From Atribacteria bacterium SCGC AAA255-G05 (GTDB lineage: Bacteria > Atribacterota > Phoenicimicrobiia > Phoenicimicrobiales > Phoenicimicrobiaceae), in contig ASPA01000002.1 in NCBI GenBank assembly GCA_000405605.1, positions 14,204-78,203 on the forward strand: a DNA stretch of 64,000 bases, in the 5' to 3' direction. The position numbers and the translations under genes are program-made. How positions within the stretch are numbered: the stretch's first letter is position 1; each line of letters starts with the position of its first letter. Shown here one piece after another: positions 1 through 9,075 of this stretch. Below the pieces are notes generated by a model. That model was given only the letters and a program-made list of their open reading frames with translations. It searched no databases and was not told where the DNA came from.

Positions 1-1
1 T

Positions 2-706
2 ATTGTTTCTAATCCACCATTTAAAATGAATTTCAGCGATGATCAAGAAACGCTTGATAGCAATATACATAAAAAAAGATTTTTTGCAGGTGTGCCAAAA
101 GTACCTGAAAAGAAAAAAGAATCAATGGCTATATATCAGATGTTTGCCCAGCATATACTTTATTCATTAGATGATAACGGGAAAGCTGCAATTGTGGTAC
201 CTACTGGATTTTGCACTGAAAAGGCAAAAATTGCTTTTACCATAAGAAAATATATTGTGGATAATAAATGGCTAAAAGCAGTGGTGCAAATGCCTCCAAA
301 TATATTTGCTACAACCGGAACGAATGTTTCAGTATTGTTTATTGATAAAAGTAAAGAAAATGAAACTTCGATATTAGTCGATGCTTCTAAACTTGGTGCA
401 AAAGTAAAGAATGGAAAAAATCAAAAGATTCTTTTATCTTCAGAAGACGAAGAAAAAATTATTAATACAATAAATAGCAATGAAGAAGTAGAAGATTTTT
501 CTGTAATTGTTAAAAATAAAAAAATTAAAGAGAAAAATTATTCATTTGGAGCCGGACAATATTTTGACATTAAAATTGAATATTGCGAATTAACCCCGGA
601 TGAATTTCATGTAAAAATGGAACAGTATACGTATAATTTAGAAAAATATTTTGAAGAATCTATAAAATTAGAAAAAGAAATTGTTAAATATATTGGATCA
701 AACTAA
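2..706 (+). CDS. hsdM: Type I restriction-modification DNA methylase subunit, C-terminal part (5' truncated)
   Basis: The frame is open from the first bases of the window and contains an Asn-Pro-Pro-Phe tetrapeptide (about bases 11-22). This is catalytic motif IV of N6-adenine methylases, so the true start lies upstream of the window. The remaining part carries the typical HsdM ending (FAGVPK, MFAQHILYSL, GKAAIVVPTGF, TGTNVSVLFIDK). Role: methylates adenine in the recognition site as part of the HsdM2S complex. The stop at 704-706 is one base before the ATG of hsdS, so the two are translationally coupled. An HsdR subunit is not visible and may lie upstream. Confidence 0.9.
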   Translation: MVSNPPFKMNFSDDQETLDSNIHKKRFFAGVPKVPEKKKESMAIYQMFAQHILYSLDDNGKAAIVVPTGFCTEKAKIAFTIRKYIVDNKWLKAVVQMPPNIFATTGTNVSVLFIDKSKENETSILVDASKLGAKVKNGKNQKILLSSEDEEKIINTINSNEEVEDFSVIVKNKKIKEKNYSFGAGQYFDIKIEYCELTPDEFHVKMEQYTYNLEKYFEESIKLEKEIVKYIGSN

Positions 707-707
707 T

Positions 708-2039
708 ATGATAAAGAAATTAGAAATTGAAATAAATGTAAAAAAACTTCCAAAATATTGGATAACTAGAAATTTTAGAGACACTAAAATATATTTTATT
801 GATGGAGATAGGGGAAATAATTATCCAAAGAAAAGAGAATTCAATATACAAGGTTATTGTCTTTTCCTGAGTACTAAAAATGTACTTCCGCAAGGTTTTG
901 ATCTATCAGAATGTCTATTTATTGATGAACAAAAAGATAAACTTCTTGGGAAGGGAAAGCTTAAAAGGGGAGATATAGTATTTACTACAAGGGGAACTGT
1001 AGGAAATATTGCTTTATACACAAGGGATTTTTCCCATGATAATATTAGAATCAATTCAGGTATGGTAATAATAAGAAATGGTGATCCAGAAATTGATACA
1101 TATTATCTATATTTATTTTTAAGAAGCAAAATATTTAAAAATCAATTTAAAAAAATGTCATCTGGATCAATACAAACTCAACTCCCTATTGATGATTTTA
1201 AAAACCTAAGCATTATACTCCCCCCAAAAAAAGAGCAAAGATCTATAGCGGAAATTCTTAGATATATTGATAATAAAATCTCACTAAATAACAAAATTAA
1301 TACAGAATTAGAACAAATGACAAGAATGCTTTTTGATTATTGGTTTGTACAGTTTGATTTTCCAAACATAGAAGATAAACCATACAAGTCATCAGGTGGA
1401 AAAATGGTATACAATAAAAAATTGAAAAGAAAAATTCCTGAGAGATGGAGAGTTGAAAATATAGGTGCCAGTTGTTCAATTGTCGATTGTTTGCACTCTA
1501 AAAAACCAGAAAATAATTTGGAAGATAAAAAATATTACTTATTGCAGTTACAAAATTTAAGAAAAGATGGTTTGTTAGATTTAACAAATAAGTACTATGT
1601 TACGATAGAAGATTATGAAAAATGGACTTCCAGAATAGAGGTGAATCATAATGATATTCTTATCACTAATGCTGGACGTGTTGCAGCAATAGTTCAAATT
1701 CCAATAGGGATCAGAGCAGGAATTGGAAGAAATCTCACCGCCATTAGGCCTATAAATGTTTGCCCAACTTATTTATATTTAGCTTTTCATGGATTTGATA
1801 TGTTACATCAAATTAGAAATAATACAGACACTGGTTCATTTTTTTCTAGTTTAAATGTTTGGGGAATAAAAAAATTAAATATACTACGTCCTTCAAAAGA
1901 AGTTGAAAAACAATTTGAAAAAATTATTTATCCAATGAGAAGAATGAGAGAAATCAATAATATTGAAAATGAAGAATTAATCAAGATAAGAGATTTTCTT
2001 CTACCTCTACTCATGAATGGACAAGTAAAAGTTAATTAA
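708..2039 (+). CDS. hsdS: Type I restriction-modification specificity subunit
   Basis: Two target-recognition domains (about residues 1-165 and 230-400) are separated and followed by helical spacers. The central spacer has the conserved run PPKKEQRSIAEIL...DNKI and LFDYWFVQFDFP, and the C-terminal spacer ends in RDFLLPLLMNGQVKV, both HsdS hallmarks. The ATG at 708 directly after the hsdM stop is preferred over an in-frame TTG at 681 inside hsdM. It dictates the DNA sequence bound by the HsdMS methylase. Size (about 443 residues) is normal and both TRDs look intact. Confidence 0.93.
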   Translation: MIKKLEIEINVKKLPKYWITRNFRDTKIYFIDGDRGNNYPKKREFNIQGYCLFLSTKNVLPQGFDLSECLFIDEQKDKLLGKGKLKRGDIVFTTRGTVGNIALYTRDFSHDNIRINSGMVIIRNGDPEIDTYYLYLFLRSKIFKNQFKKMSSGSIQTQLPIDDFKNLSIILPPKKEQRSIAEILRYIDNKISLNNKINTELEQMTRMLFDYWFVQFDFPNIEDKPYKSSGGKMVYNKKLKRKIPERWRVENIGASCSIVDCLHSKKPENNLEDKKYYLLQLQNLRKDGLLDLTNKYYVTIEDYEKWTSRIEVNHNDILITNAGRVAAIVQIPIGIRAGIGRNLTAIRPINVCPTYLYLAFHGFDMLHQIRNNTDTGSFFSSLNVWGIKKLNILRPSKEVEKQFEKIIYPMRRMREINNIENEELIKIRDFLLPLLMNGQVKVN

Positions 2040-2107
2040 AACCCAGCTTTATTTCTAGATTATATACAAGGGAAACTATTTTCTAATATTTTAAAAGGTG
2101 ATGCCGG

Positions 2108-2824
2108 ATGCTATTTGATGATATTTTTGAAGGTAATTATGAAATAGGCAGAGAAGGTAAGTTAGAAACTAACAAGTGGTTATTATTTGTAAAAGATAAA
2201 AATCAACTGAGTAGATATCTCCCACGTTTAACAAGAGTGACTAATGCAATGCGAGATGAAACTTTGGCAGAGATAGCTTCTGCCTATGTAATGGAAAAAT
2301 TACTTGGTTACACAATTGTCAATTGGGAAGAAAAAACTGTGAATAACTACGATGTTGATTTTGTGATTAAAGAGGACGCTGACAAAATATATTGTGAAGT
2401 AAAAAGTCCGGGTTGGGAAAGTGAATTAACTAAAAAAGAATTAAAAAAGGGAGACCAAGGCAGAAGAGGTAAACCAAAATATCTACCACACGAATTTCGA
2501 TCTATTGCTCCTTGGAAAAACATTCGCCACGTAATAAAGAAAGCATACCCAAAATTTCTACCAACATCTAAGAATTTAATAATCGTAAAAGATGATTTAC
2601 GTGTAAGTATTCTTGAGTGGCCGAATAAAACACCGATTGAAATTGCATTAGACGAAGATACTGGACAATATAATAATGAAATGGGTTATTTTGCAAATAG
2701 GGATTATGAAAATATTGGAGGTATTCTATTTATCGATATTAATCCAACCAGCAGTATGAAGTATAAAGTTAAATTTTTTCCAAATGTAAATTCTAAAATA
2801 CCATTTATCATTCCAATATATTAG
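2108..2824 (+). CDS. Putative PD-(D/E)XK-type nuclease associated with the RM locus
   Basis: A 238-residue protein that I do not recognise as a named family. It shows the pattern of a PD-(D/E)XK nuclease core: a helix with Glu near residue 55 (LAEIASAYVMEKLL), then YDVDFVIKEDADKIYCEVKSPG, giving Asp-...-Glu-x-Lys on two adjacent strands. The ATG at 2108 follows AAAAGGTG at a normal distance. It lies 68 bases after hsdS on the same strand, so it is probably a cargo restriction or anti-phage nuclease. The fold assignment is an inference from the motif; an inactive or DNA-repair homologue is possible. Confidence 0.55.
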   Translation: MLFDDIFEGNYEIGREGKLETNKWLLFVKDKNQLSRYLPRLTRVTNAMRDETLAEIASAYVMEKLLGYTIVNWEEKTVNNYDVDFVIKEDADKIYCEVKSPGWESELTKKELKKGDQGRRGKPKYLPHEFRSIAPWKNIRHVIKKAYPKFLPTSKNLIIVKDDLRVSILEWPNKTPIEIALDEDTGQYNNEMGYFANRDYENIGGILFIDINPTSSMKYKVKFFPNVNSKIPFIIPIY

Positions 2825-2956
2825 CCATAGCCTTTTTGATAAGACTCATTTCTCTTAAAAGTTAGAAAATATTTTTGAAATTTTGTAAATTACATGCTTG
2901 TTCGTGAAAAAATAATTAGAAAAGATTAATTTATAATATGGGGCATTGACAAAATA

Positions 2957-4657
2957 ATGAAAAGAGAAACCCATTACTTAGATGAGGGATTAATTCATGA
3001 AATTAACAAACTTAATATTTTGATTGAGAAAAATAATTGTAGACAATTGAAATTAATAGATTCACAAAAATTATCTCAGCTATCAAAAGAAAACAAAAGC
3101 TCTGATTTTTCACAGAAATTTGTATTAAATCTTTGGCAATTAGGATTTTTAAATGCAGACATAGTATATTCAGATAAAAAAATTGATATTGATGGACTTT
3201 TTTTTAATGGGAAAAAAGGTGATATGTTTCTATATGCTGATGAAAGAGAATTGCCTGTAAAGACAACCGGTTATTCTAATGCTATATCAAATTTAGAAGA
3301 TATTCATCCTGGTATTACACCTTTATTTCATCCATTTCGTTGTTACGTTCTTTATCAAATTTATAATAAACTGAAATTAAATTTTTCATCAGTACAAACA
3401 TTGTTAAATACCAAAGGCTTCGACCAATTGATATCTTTGCATATCGAAAGGTTCAATACCTGGTCATCAAAAAAAGAAGCTTCTTTATTATTCAAGTATT
3501 GGAACTATATAACATCTATTGCGGTTATATCAGAACCATCTGTTCATCGTACTATTTTTAACAAAGTGACTTGGGATATTTCAGACAATTATAAATCTAT
3601 TCTCGAAAGATTGAAAAAAATTGGGGAAAAGGTAATAAATTTATATAAAACAATAGGTGAAGTACATATTGAACGTTATCGAGATAAAATATGCACAGAT
3701 GCTGAAATTATAGATTCCAATAAATATCTACATCTAATCATCCGACTGATGAAATCGGATGAAAGGGAAAAGTTAAAGAGACATATTTCTTCGGCGCTTC
3801 TTTTCCTTACAATGGCGGAATGTTTAAGACGTACCCTGGAACTTGCTTTTCAAAAAGAGTATCCAGAAGAGGATGAGTGTGGATTCGGAGAAGTATCTCG
3901 CAATGCAAAATTATTACTTCAAGGTAGCACGAGAGTATTGGATGGAAATAGGGTTGTTGCTAATCAATTTCTAAGAAGATTTGGATTAGATTACGGAATT
4001 AGAATTAATGTTTACGTTGAAGGTAATACTGAATTTGAAGCATTGAAATCAGAGTTTTCGACAAATAGTTCGGTTTTAATAATAAACCTTCGTGGTCAGT
4101 TTAAAGAAAAACAAGGAAAAGGTGTTTCTTTTAGAGAAAGCCTAAGAAATGATATAAAATCTAAAATTTTTAGTATTATTTTATTAGATGGTGATGTTTC
4201 TGAAAATTATCGGGCAGTACGGAAAGCCGCAGAATTAGATGAAATTTGTGGCTTGTTTTTTGTTTCTAACCCCGACTTTGAATTTCAAAATTTTAAGATA
4301 GATGAATTAACAGAAATTGCCTTTCAATTGGCAGTGAAAAAAGGATTAAAAGAATGTTCACTTGATGAATTAAAGAAAAATACAGGTAAAGCAACAAATG
4401 CCAAAGAGTTTATTAAAATTTTGCACAAACAATCACCTTTTTTTCTTTCGATATCAAAAGGATCTGAATGGGGGAAAGCATTGGTTAAATATGCGAGGTG
4501 GAATTTGTTAGGTAAAGAATTTGGCAACAAGGATGACCGGCTTATAAATCAAATTATAAGGACTATTTATAACGGATTTAATGCTTCGTATGAAGTGACA
4601 CGTCAACAACAAAAAATTGATCCAATTACGGGTAAATTAATAGAAAGGAAAATTTAA
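2957..4657 (+). CDS. TOPRIM-domain protein of unknown function (putative defence effector)
   Basis: A 566-residue protein. The first 330 residues are helical and unassigned. Around residues 350-435 it carries a TOPRIM-like signature: INVYVEGNTEFEAL (the catalytic Glu of TOPRIM) followed about 50 residues later by SIILLDGD (the D-x-D element), then PDFEFQNF. OLD-family nucleases have such a TOPRIM module but join it to an N-terminal ABC-type ATPase. No Walker A motif is seen here, so this is a different architecture. No good SD precedes the ATG. Its position between an RM locus and HEPN-like proteins suggests nucleic-acid cleavage in defence; this is an inference. Confidence 0.5.
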   Translation: MKRETHYLDEGLIHEINKLNILIEKNNCRQLKLIDSQKLSQLSKENKSSDFSQKFVLNLWQLGFLNADIVYSDKKIDIDGLFFNGKKGDMFLYADERELPVKTTGYSNAISNLEDIHPGITPLFHPFRCYVLYQIYNKLKLNFSSVQTLLNTKGFDQLISLHIERFNTWSSKKEASLLFKYWNYITSIAVISEPSVHRTIFNKVTWDISDNYKSILERLKKIGEKVINLYKTIGEVHIERYRDKICTDAEIIDSNKYLHLIIRLMKSDEREKLKRHISSALLFLTMAECLRRTLELAFQKEYPEEDECGFGEVSRNAKLLLQGSTRVLDGNRVVANQFLRRFGLDYGIRINVYVEGNTEFEALKSEFSTNSSVLIINLRGQFKEKQGKGVSFRESLRNDIKSKIFSIILLDGDVSENYRAVRKAAELDEICGLFFVSNPDFEFQNFKIDELTEIAFQLAVKKGLKECSLDELKKNTGKATNAKEFIKILHKQSPFFLSISKGSEWGKALVKYARWNLLGKEFGNKDDRLINQIIRTIYNGFNASYEVTRQQQKIDPITGKLIERKI

Positions 4658-4714
4658 ATTAAATTTGCTACATATGCTGAAATGTGTATCGTTTTTATTT
4701 AGGTGTATTTTAAA

Positions 4715-5428
4715 ATGCAAAAGATTAATATTGCAAAAGTATTAGAATTTTATAAAGGTTCATTGGTAAAAAAAATTGACTTATCATCATTATACTCGCG
4801 TTCGAAAATTGCCCACAAATGGAAATTGACATATAGACTAATTGTACTAAGAGAAGCTATATCTTGGCGATTTGTAGACATCTTGTCTCAAGCATACAGT
4901 AACGGAATGCATGATATGACGATAGGTTCATTAATATTAACTAGAGCTGCTTTAGAAACAGTATGTTTGTTAATATACATGAATAATAAAATGCAGCTGG
5001 TTATTGATGGGAAAATGAGTTTCGATGATTTTGAGCGCATTACTATAAGATTGTTATTAGGTGTAAAGAATATAGATAAATTGCCTGAACCTGTAAACAT
5101 TATGAAATTGATAGAAGATAGCGAAAGTAAATATCCAGGAATAAAAAAAACATATGACGATCTTTGCGAAATAGTACATCCAAATTATCGTGGATTATGT
5201 TATGGATATACTAAGACTAATCAACAAGAATATGAGACGGAGTTTGGAATATTTTGTGAAGAAAAATTCGGAAATCAATATGAATCTATGATTGAGAAAT
5301 GTCTAAAAACTTTCGAAGAAGAATATAATGATTGGAAGAAACATTTTGAACAACTGGAAAAATGGCTCGAAAAAAATGATAGTAAATTAGAAAGACAGAG
5401 AAATAAGAAATTAAAAAAGAATGTTTAA
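4715..5428 (+). CDS. HEPN/DUF5677-like hypothetical protein
   Basis: A protein of about 237 residues without signal peptide or membrane segments. The segment GSLILTRAALETVCLLIYM followed by YDDLCEIVHPNYRGL resembles the helical core of DUF5677/HEPN-like proteins, in which an 'xLxRxALE' helix and a 'L(S/C)xxVHPN' helix pair. The C-terminus is a charged coiled-coil-like tail. A GTG at 4703 is in frame, but the ATG at 4715 with AGG about 11 bases upstream is chosen. It follows the TOPRIM gene by 57 bases and may be its partner. The function is not established. Confidence 0.45.
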   Translation: MQKINIAKVLEFYKGSLVKKIDLSSLYSRSKIAHKWKLTYRLIVLREAISWRFVDILSQAYSNGMHDMTIGSLILTRAALETVCLLIYMNNKMQLVIDGKMSFDDFERITIRLLLGVKNIDKLPEPVNIMKLIEDSESKYPGIKKTYDDLCEIVHPNYRGLCYGYTKTNQQEYETEFGIFCEEKFGNQYESMIEKCLKTFEEEYNDWKKHFEQLEKWLEKNDSKLERQRNKKLKKNV

Positions 5429-5743
5429 CAATGCAATTTACAAGAGAATAAAGACACTAATGAACTTTTTTTATGTATTGGAATGAAAGACATTTCTCTT
5501 TTTCTTAGAAAATTAATATTTTTGCTGTTAAATTAAATAGAGAAGGGATCAGTATATTAACAGATCAATAACCCGAAAACTTTTCGCACAAAACCTATGG
5601 GGTCTTTCTAGTTTCTTAACAAGATAATTGAGCTTTAAATATAAAAATAGGAGAAACGGATCCCAATTTTAAATATAAAATTTCTAATAATGTGAAATTA
5701 TGAAGACAAGATTCTAAGAGATACGCTTATAAGGAGTTGGAAA
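5429..5743. other. Intergenic region, no gene seen
   Basis: AT-rich spacer of 315 bases between the two HEPN-like genes. No ORF, tRNA or clear terminator is apparent. The last part carries AAGGAG at 5731-5736 that serves the next gene. Confidence 0.4.
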
Positions 5744-6547
5744 ATGAATGGTATAGTGAAAAAGGATTTACCCTTCAAAGATATCGAAATAAATGATTTA
5801 GAAATAAAATTACTTCATTTGAAAAATTTAGTTGTTGAATCCAAAGAGTTAATAGAATTGGGATTTAAATATCTACTGAAAGTTAATTTTAGAAATAAAG
5901 ATGAATGGGCTTATCCGATCTTCTTGCTTTTTTTTTCAAGAGGATTTGAATTGTTAATGAAGGCTATGATTTGTTATAAGACTTATGAGAACAATCATGA
6001 TAGTAAGGATGAAAAAACATTTTTTCCCTCAACAGAATTTTTAAAAGAAAACATTGGACATAATTTAGTTGAATTAAGAGGTCTGATAATTCAGAATTAT
6101 AATGGAATTAAAAAAAGGGAAAACAAAACAAATGAAAGGTTGATCAAAGATCTAAGGAAGGATCGTTATTTTCTATCGAATGATAAAAAATTACTTTCTT
6201 TATTAGAAATATTTTCAGACTACGCAAGACAAGGTCGTTATTATGAATTAAATAAGATTACTGAATCTAATAGAAATGTCTATAATGCAAAAATAGAATT
6301 TGATAATCTAATATTATCTTTTATCCAGAAAGATAAAACACTTTTAAATGAATGGAATAAAGAAGAAAATAATTCTAGTGAAGATGATTTTCTTAATAAT
6401 ATTGATAGTGTTTGGTCAAAAGTTGTAAAAGAAAATATTTTTCCTACTCTAAGAAAATATTTTGAGACTTTATATCGACAATTTAGCTATGGATTACTAG
6501 GAGAAAAAGCAATGGAAGTGTCTTACTTTTTGGAAATTAATTTCTAA
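5744..6547 (+). CDS. Hypothetical protein, possibly HEPN-like
   Basis: A 267-residue cytosolic, Lys/Glu-rich helical protein with a good SD (AAGGAG, 8 bases from the ATG). The helix LFFSRGFELLMKAMICYK and the later IGHNLVELRGLI resemble the paired 'xExLxKA' and 'GHxLxxL' helices of HEPN-superfamily proteins, many of which are RNases in defence or toxin systems. The diagnostic RX4-6H catalytic motif is not clearly present, so activity cannot be claimed. It is the last gene of the defence-like block. Confidence 0.4.
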   Translation: MNGIVKKDLPFKDIEINDLEIKLLHLKNLVVESKELIELGFKYLLKVNFRNKDEWAYPIFLLFFSRGFELLMKAMICYKTYENNHDSKDEKTFFPSTEFLKENIGHNLVELRGLIIQNYNGIKKRENKTNERLIKDLRKDRYFLSNDKKLLSLLEIFSDYARQGRYYELNKITESNRNVYNAKIEFDNLILSFIQKDKTLLNEWNKEENNSSEDDFLNNIDSVWSKVVKENIFPTLRKYFETLYRQFSYGLLGEKAMEVSYFLEINF

Positions 6548-7179
6548 ACAATAACGGTAAATCCTATTTTGATAAAACAGAGGAACGGTCCTTCGTTTGA
6601 CAATACACTAGTAAATAACAAGAGATACATTCTAGTTTTTAAAATAACGAATCGTCCCAAGTCAATAGTCCGGTAACTTTTGGTTTTTGTCATACTAAAT
6701 TTAAGTATTTTTATTATATTTTATTCTGCAAATCAAAGAGCCACTCTTTCTCACTTTTTCTCTCTAATTATGCTAATTTACCTGACGATTATAATTATAA
6801 TTTGCAAACAACAGGGACGGAGCGGGTAGCTTTCCTTCCCCCTTAAATCCCCCCTAAAACCCTCCTCTTATCCCCCTTCTTTTTATTTTTGCTCTTTGGC
6901 TCAAAAGCTACGCTCGCGGGGACGCTTCTAAGCATAAATGCGAGCAGTAACGCTCTTTACGGCCCCGCTGTTGCTTCGCTTTATTCGCCACCGCAAAAAA
7001 CCAAGGTTAGGCTATGATTCATTAGGGGGGAAGCATAAGGAGGAAGGAAAAACTGCGGTCGATTCACCTTCACTCTACCAGCATAAATGTAAGCTTATCG
7101 CTCTTTCCTCTCTCCCTTGCCCCGCCCCTATTTGCGAACCTTTTCGTGCAGCTGCCATCCATCGTGGTTTAGTCTTCTT

Positions 7180-8143
7180 CCCGGAAAAAAAAGATAAAAA
7201 GTAAAAAAAGAGCAGAAGATCGGGAACTTTTTATCTTCTTTTTCGGTGATTATATTGTTTTGATTCTTTGCGGTTAAGCGATAAGAAAAAACATACAACT
7301 AATAAAAAGTTAAAAGAATCGCTTTTTATATATAAACTTTTTATTGTTGTAGTTTTTACCTATCGCGGGGGAAAGACAAGAAGGAGAGAAAAAAAGAAAG
7401 AGCAATACTCTCACCAGCAAATAGTAATTTACCTGGTGAGAGTATTGCCAGGGAGAAAGAGTATTGCTTTATTATAAGCAAGGGGAAATCACCCCTCTTT
7501 TACAAAAAGCAATACCAGAGAAGGAAAAGCAAAGGGAAGGGCATATCTTCAGAAAAAATCTTCAAAAAGAAAAACTTTTTTGAGATATTTTTATCTGAAG
7601 TAATGCCGGGAGAAGAAAAAGTGCATAGTTTACGACAAGAGGGAAAAGCGCCCACTTGCCGAAAACTATGCTTTCCGTAGGGAAGGTAATGCAATAATAT
7701 CATTTATCTTTTCTTTTTAAGTGTCTATTTTTCTTCCGGATCTTTGTATTCGGCGCTGAGAGAGGGAGAACACTGCAAAAAAATCTACGCTTTCATTTAA
7801 GACTTTTTGTAGTGCTTTCCCTCGGAAGCGCCATCGTTGCCGCACCTATAAACTCTTAGGATAGTTTTAGTATTTTTTTACTGCTACTGCTAAAAAATAT
7901 TAAAAACGTAGAGGAACAATGATCAGAAATAGAAAGGAACCATAGGGTGAGTAGAAATAGAAGTGCAGCCCTACGACAAGAAGTATCTCATTTAGCCCGC
8001 CTTTATATTTTTAACCAGGCTAAAAAAACTTTTAACTGGTTAAAAATATAATGCTTTTTTTGCTATACATAACAAGACTTTATCGGATAAGATAAGCGTG
8101 AAATTATTTCTGGAAGAATGTCCGATAAAGTCTTGTTATGTAT
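7180..8143. repeat. Array of at least eight consecutive imperfect or perfect hairpins
   Basis: Successive foldbacks read directly from the sequence: 7180-7202 with 7226-7247; 7278-7311 with 7335-7366; 7402-7417 with 7433-7448 (perfect 16 bp); 7461-7485 with 7492-7515; 7540-7569 with 7575-7607; 7623-7643 with 7651-7671; 7752-7785 with 7800-7832; 8004-8018 with 8036-8050 (perfect 15 bp); 8065-8087 with 8121-8143 (perfect 23 bp). Most arms differ at several positions, so they resemble eukaryotic pre-miRNA stems more than simple terminators. No T-runs follow most of them. The role is unknown: structured RNA, protein-binding cruciform array, or decayed palindromes. Confidence 0.7.
8065..8143. repeat. 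Perfect 23-bp inverted repeat
   Basis: The arms at 8065-8087 and 8121-8143 are exact reverse complements around a 33-base loop (arm begins ATACATAACAAGACTTTATC). It is the last and longest perfect member of the hairpin series. No T-tract follows it, so it is not a standard intrinsic terminator. It might be the end of a lost mobile element or a structural RNA stem. Confidence 0.75.
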
Positions 8144-8346
8144 GTGGTGGCTTTCGAGTAAACTCCTTAACAAAAAAAGCTCCTGGCGGGCGGTCGTGGT
8201 AAAAGTAAATCAGTCGGAGTAGTTAAAATGGATTATTTAAAGCCGCTGAAGTAGTCTAAAACTGATAGGAATATGTATAGATTTATAAGGGAAATTAAAA
8301 TTGATCAAAATAACGATATATTTTTAAATTATTTTAAAGTTTATGC

Positions 8347-8407
8347 TTGACAGAATTTTATAAAAGTTATATTGTATTGGTATACCAGAGAGGAGTTTGG
8401 TATGCCA
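8347..8407 (+). promoter_or_regulatory. GntR-gene promoter with paired TGGTAT(A/G)CCA operators
   Basis: A TTGACA at 8347-8352 with TATTGT at 8370-8375 (17-bp spacer) forms a sigma70-type promoter. Two palindromic decamers follow: TGGTATACCA at 8378-8387 and TGGTATGCCA at 8398-8407. They are spaced 20 bp apart, on the same helix face, and the second overlaps the start codon. FCD-type GntR regulators commonly bind TGGTnnnACCA-like sites, so autoregulation and control of the downstream TRAP cluster are likely. Confidence 0.65.
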
Positions 8408-9070
8408 GCAAATAAAATCGAAAATGAAAAACTATCTGTTGAGATATATAAAAAGATTAAAAATAAACTTTTATATTTAGATATTTTGCCCGGTACTGTT
8501 TTGCGAGAAATGGAAATAGCTAATATGTTCTCCGTAAGTCGTACCCCTATTCGAGAAGCTACACAAAGACTTGCAATTGAAGGATGGATTGAGATTAATT
8601 CTCGTAAAAGTATAGTAATAAAAGCTATTTGTAAACAAGATGTAATAGAGATATTTGAATTTCGTCGTATTATTGAACCAATGGTGTTAGACATAATCTT
8701 GGATAAAAGATTAGCTGATATCACATTGATTAATGATATTCAGGATACTTTAAATGCTATGAAATCTACGAAAGATAATACGGCAGAGTTTATTGATTTA
8801 GACCAAAATTTTCATGCTTTAATAATTCATAAGATTAATAATAAAAGATTAAATCAAACCTGGGAACAATTAAAGGACGAAATTATACGATTAGGCATGA
8901 TAGCTCTGCAATATCCCGGAAGATTTACCAATGTAGCAGAAGAACATGAAAAAATAGTTGATGCTCTTGTAGATATGAAAAAGATGAAGGCCAGAAAAAG
9001 TTGTTTAGACCATCTTCGTTCAACGGAAGATATCATTTTGGAAAGTATATTTAAGAAAGGAAGTAAATAA
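8402..9070 (+). CDS. GntR-family (FadR/FCD type) transcriptional regulator
   Basis: The N-terminal winged helix (residues about 8-75) contains LREMEIANMFSVSRTPIREATQRLAIEGWIE, the classic GntR 'SRTPIREAL' recognition helix. The C-terminal helical FCD domain has FRRIIEPMVLD, a metal-type Asp/His set (DLDQNFHALIIH) and EEHEKIVDALVDMKKMKARKSCLDHLRS. The ATG at 8402 has AGAGGAG 7 bases upstream, so the TTG at 8372 is rejected. FCD regulators sense small organic acids. As first gene of the cluster and behind its own palindromic sites it is the likely local regulator. Confidence 0.92.
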   Translation: MPANKIENEKLSVEIYKKIKNKLLYLDILPGTVLREMEIANMFSVSRTPIREATQRLAIEGWIEINSRKSIVIKAICKQDVIEIFEFRRIIEPMVLDIILDKRLADITLINDIQDTLNAMKSTKDNTAEFIDLDQNFHALIIHKINNKRLNQTWEQLKDEIIRLGMIALQYPGRFTNVAEEHEKIVDALVDMKKMKARKSCLDHLRSTEDIILESIFKKGSK

Positions 9071-9075
9071 ATCTA

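Larger units (their letters stand above)
6548..8401. other. Long non-coding stretch dominated by hairpins
   Basis: About 1.85 kb without a convincing gene. Short ORFs around 6938-7204 and 7268-7477 have low-complexity, phase-independent composition and no usable SD, and are probably chance. From about 6810 to 6890 the + strand is pyrimidine-rich with runs of C. From about 7180 to 8143 the sequence is a succession of inverted repeats (listed separately). The end of the region holds the promoter and operator of the GntR gene. Confidence 0.6.

Noticed and set aside
5560..5640. Possible riboswitch (CCGAAAACTTTTCGCAC...CTATGGGG)
   Set aside because: Only a loose resemblance to aptamer fragments; no consistent stems and no suitable downstream gene.
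6938..7204. 88-codon ORF in the pyrimidine-rich block
   Set aside because: No SD, low-complexity composition and position inside the structured non-coding block; no family resemblance.
7268..7477. 69-codon ORF over the hairpin array
   Set aside because: Its codons are made by the arms of two hairpins; Lys/Arg-rich chance translation.
7180..8143. Hairpin array as an integron attC array
   Set aside because: No consistent GTTRRRY/RYYYAAC core sites and no cassette ORFs between the hairpins.
7180..8143. Hairpin array as a CRISPR array
   Set aside because: No direct repeats of constant length or regular spacers; no cas genes.
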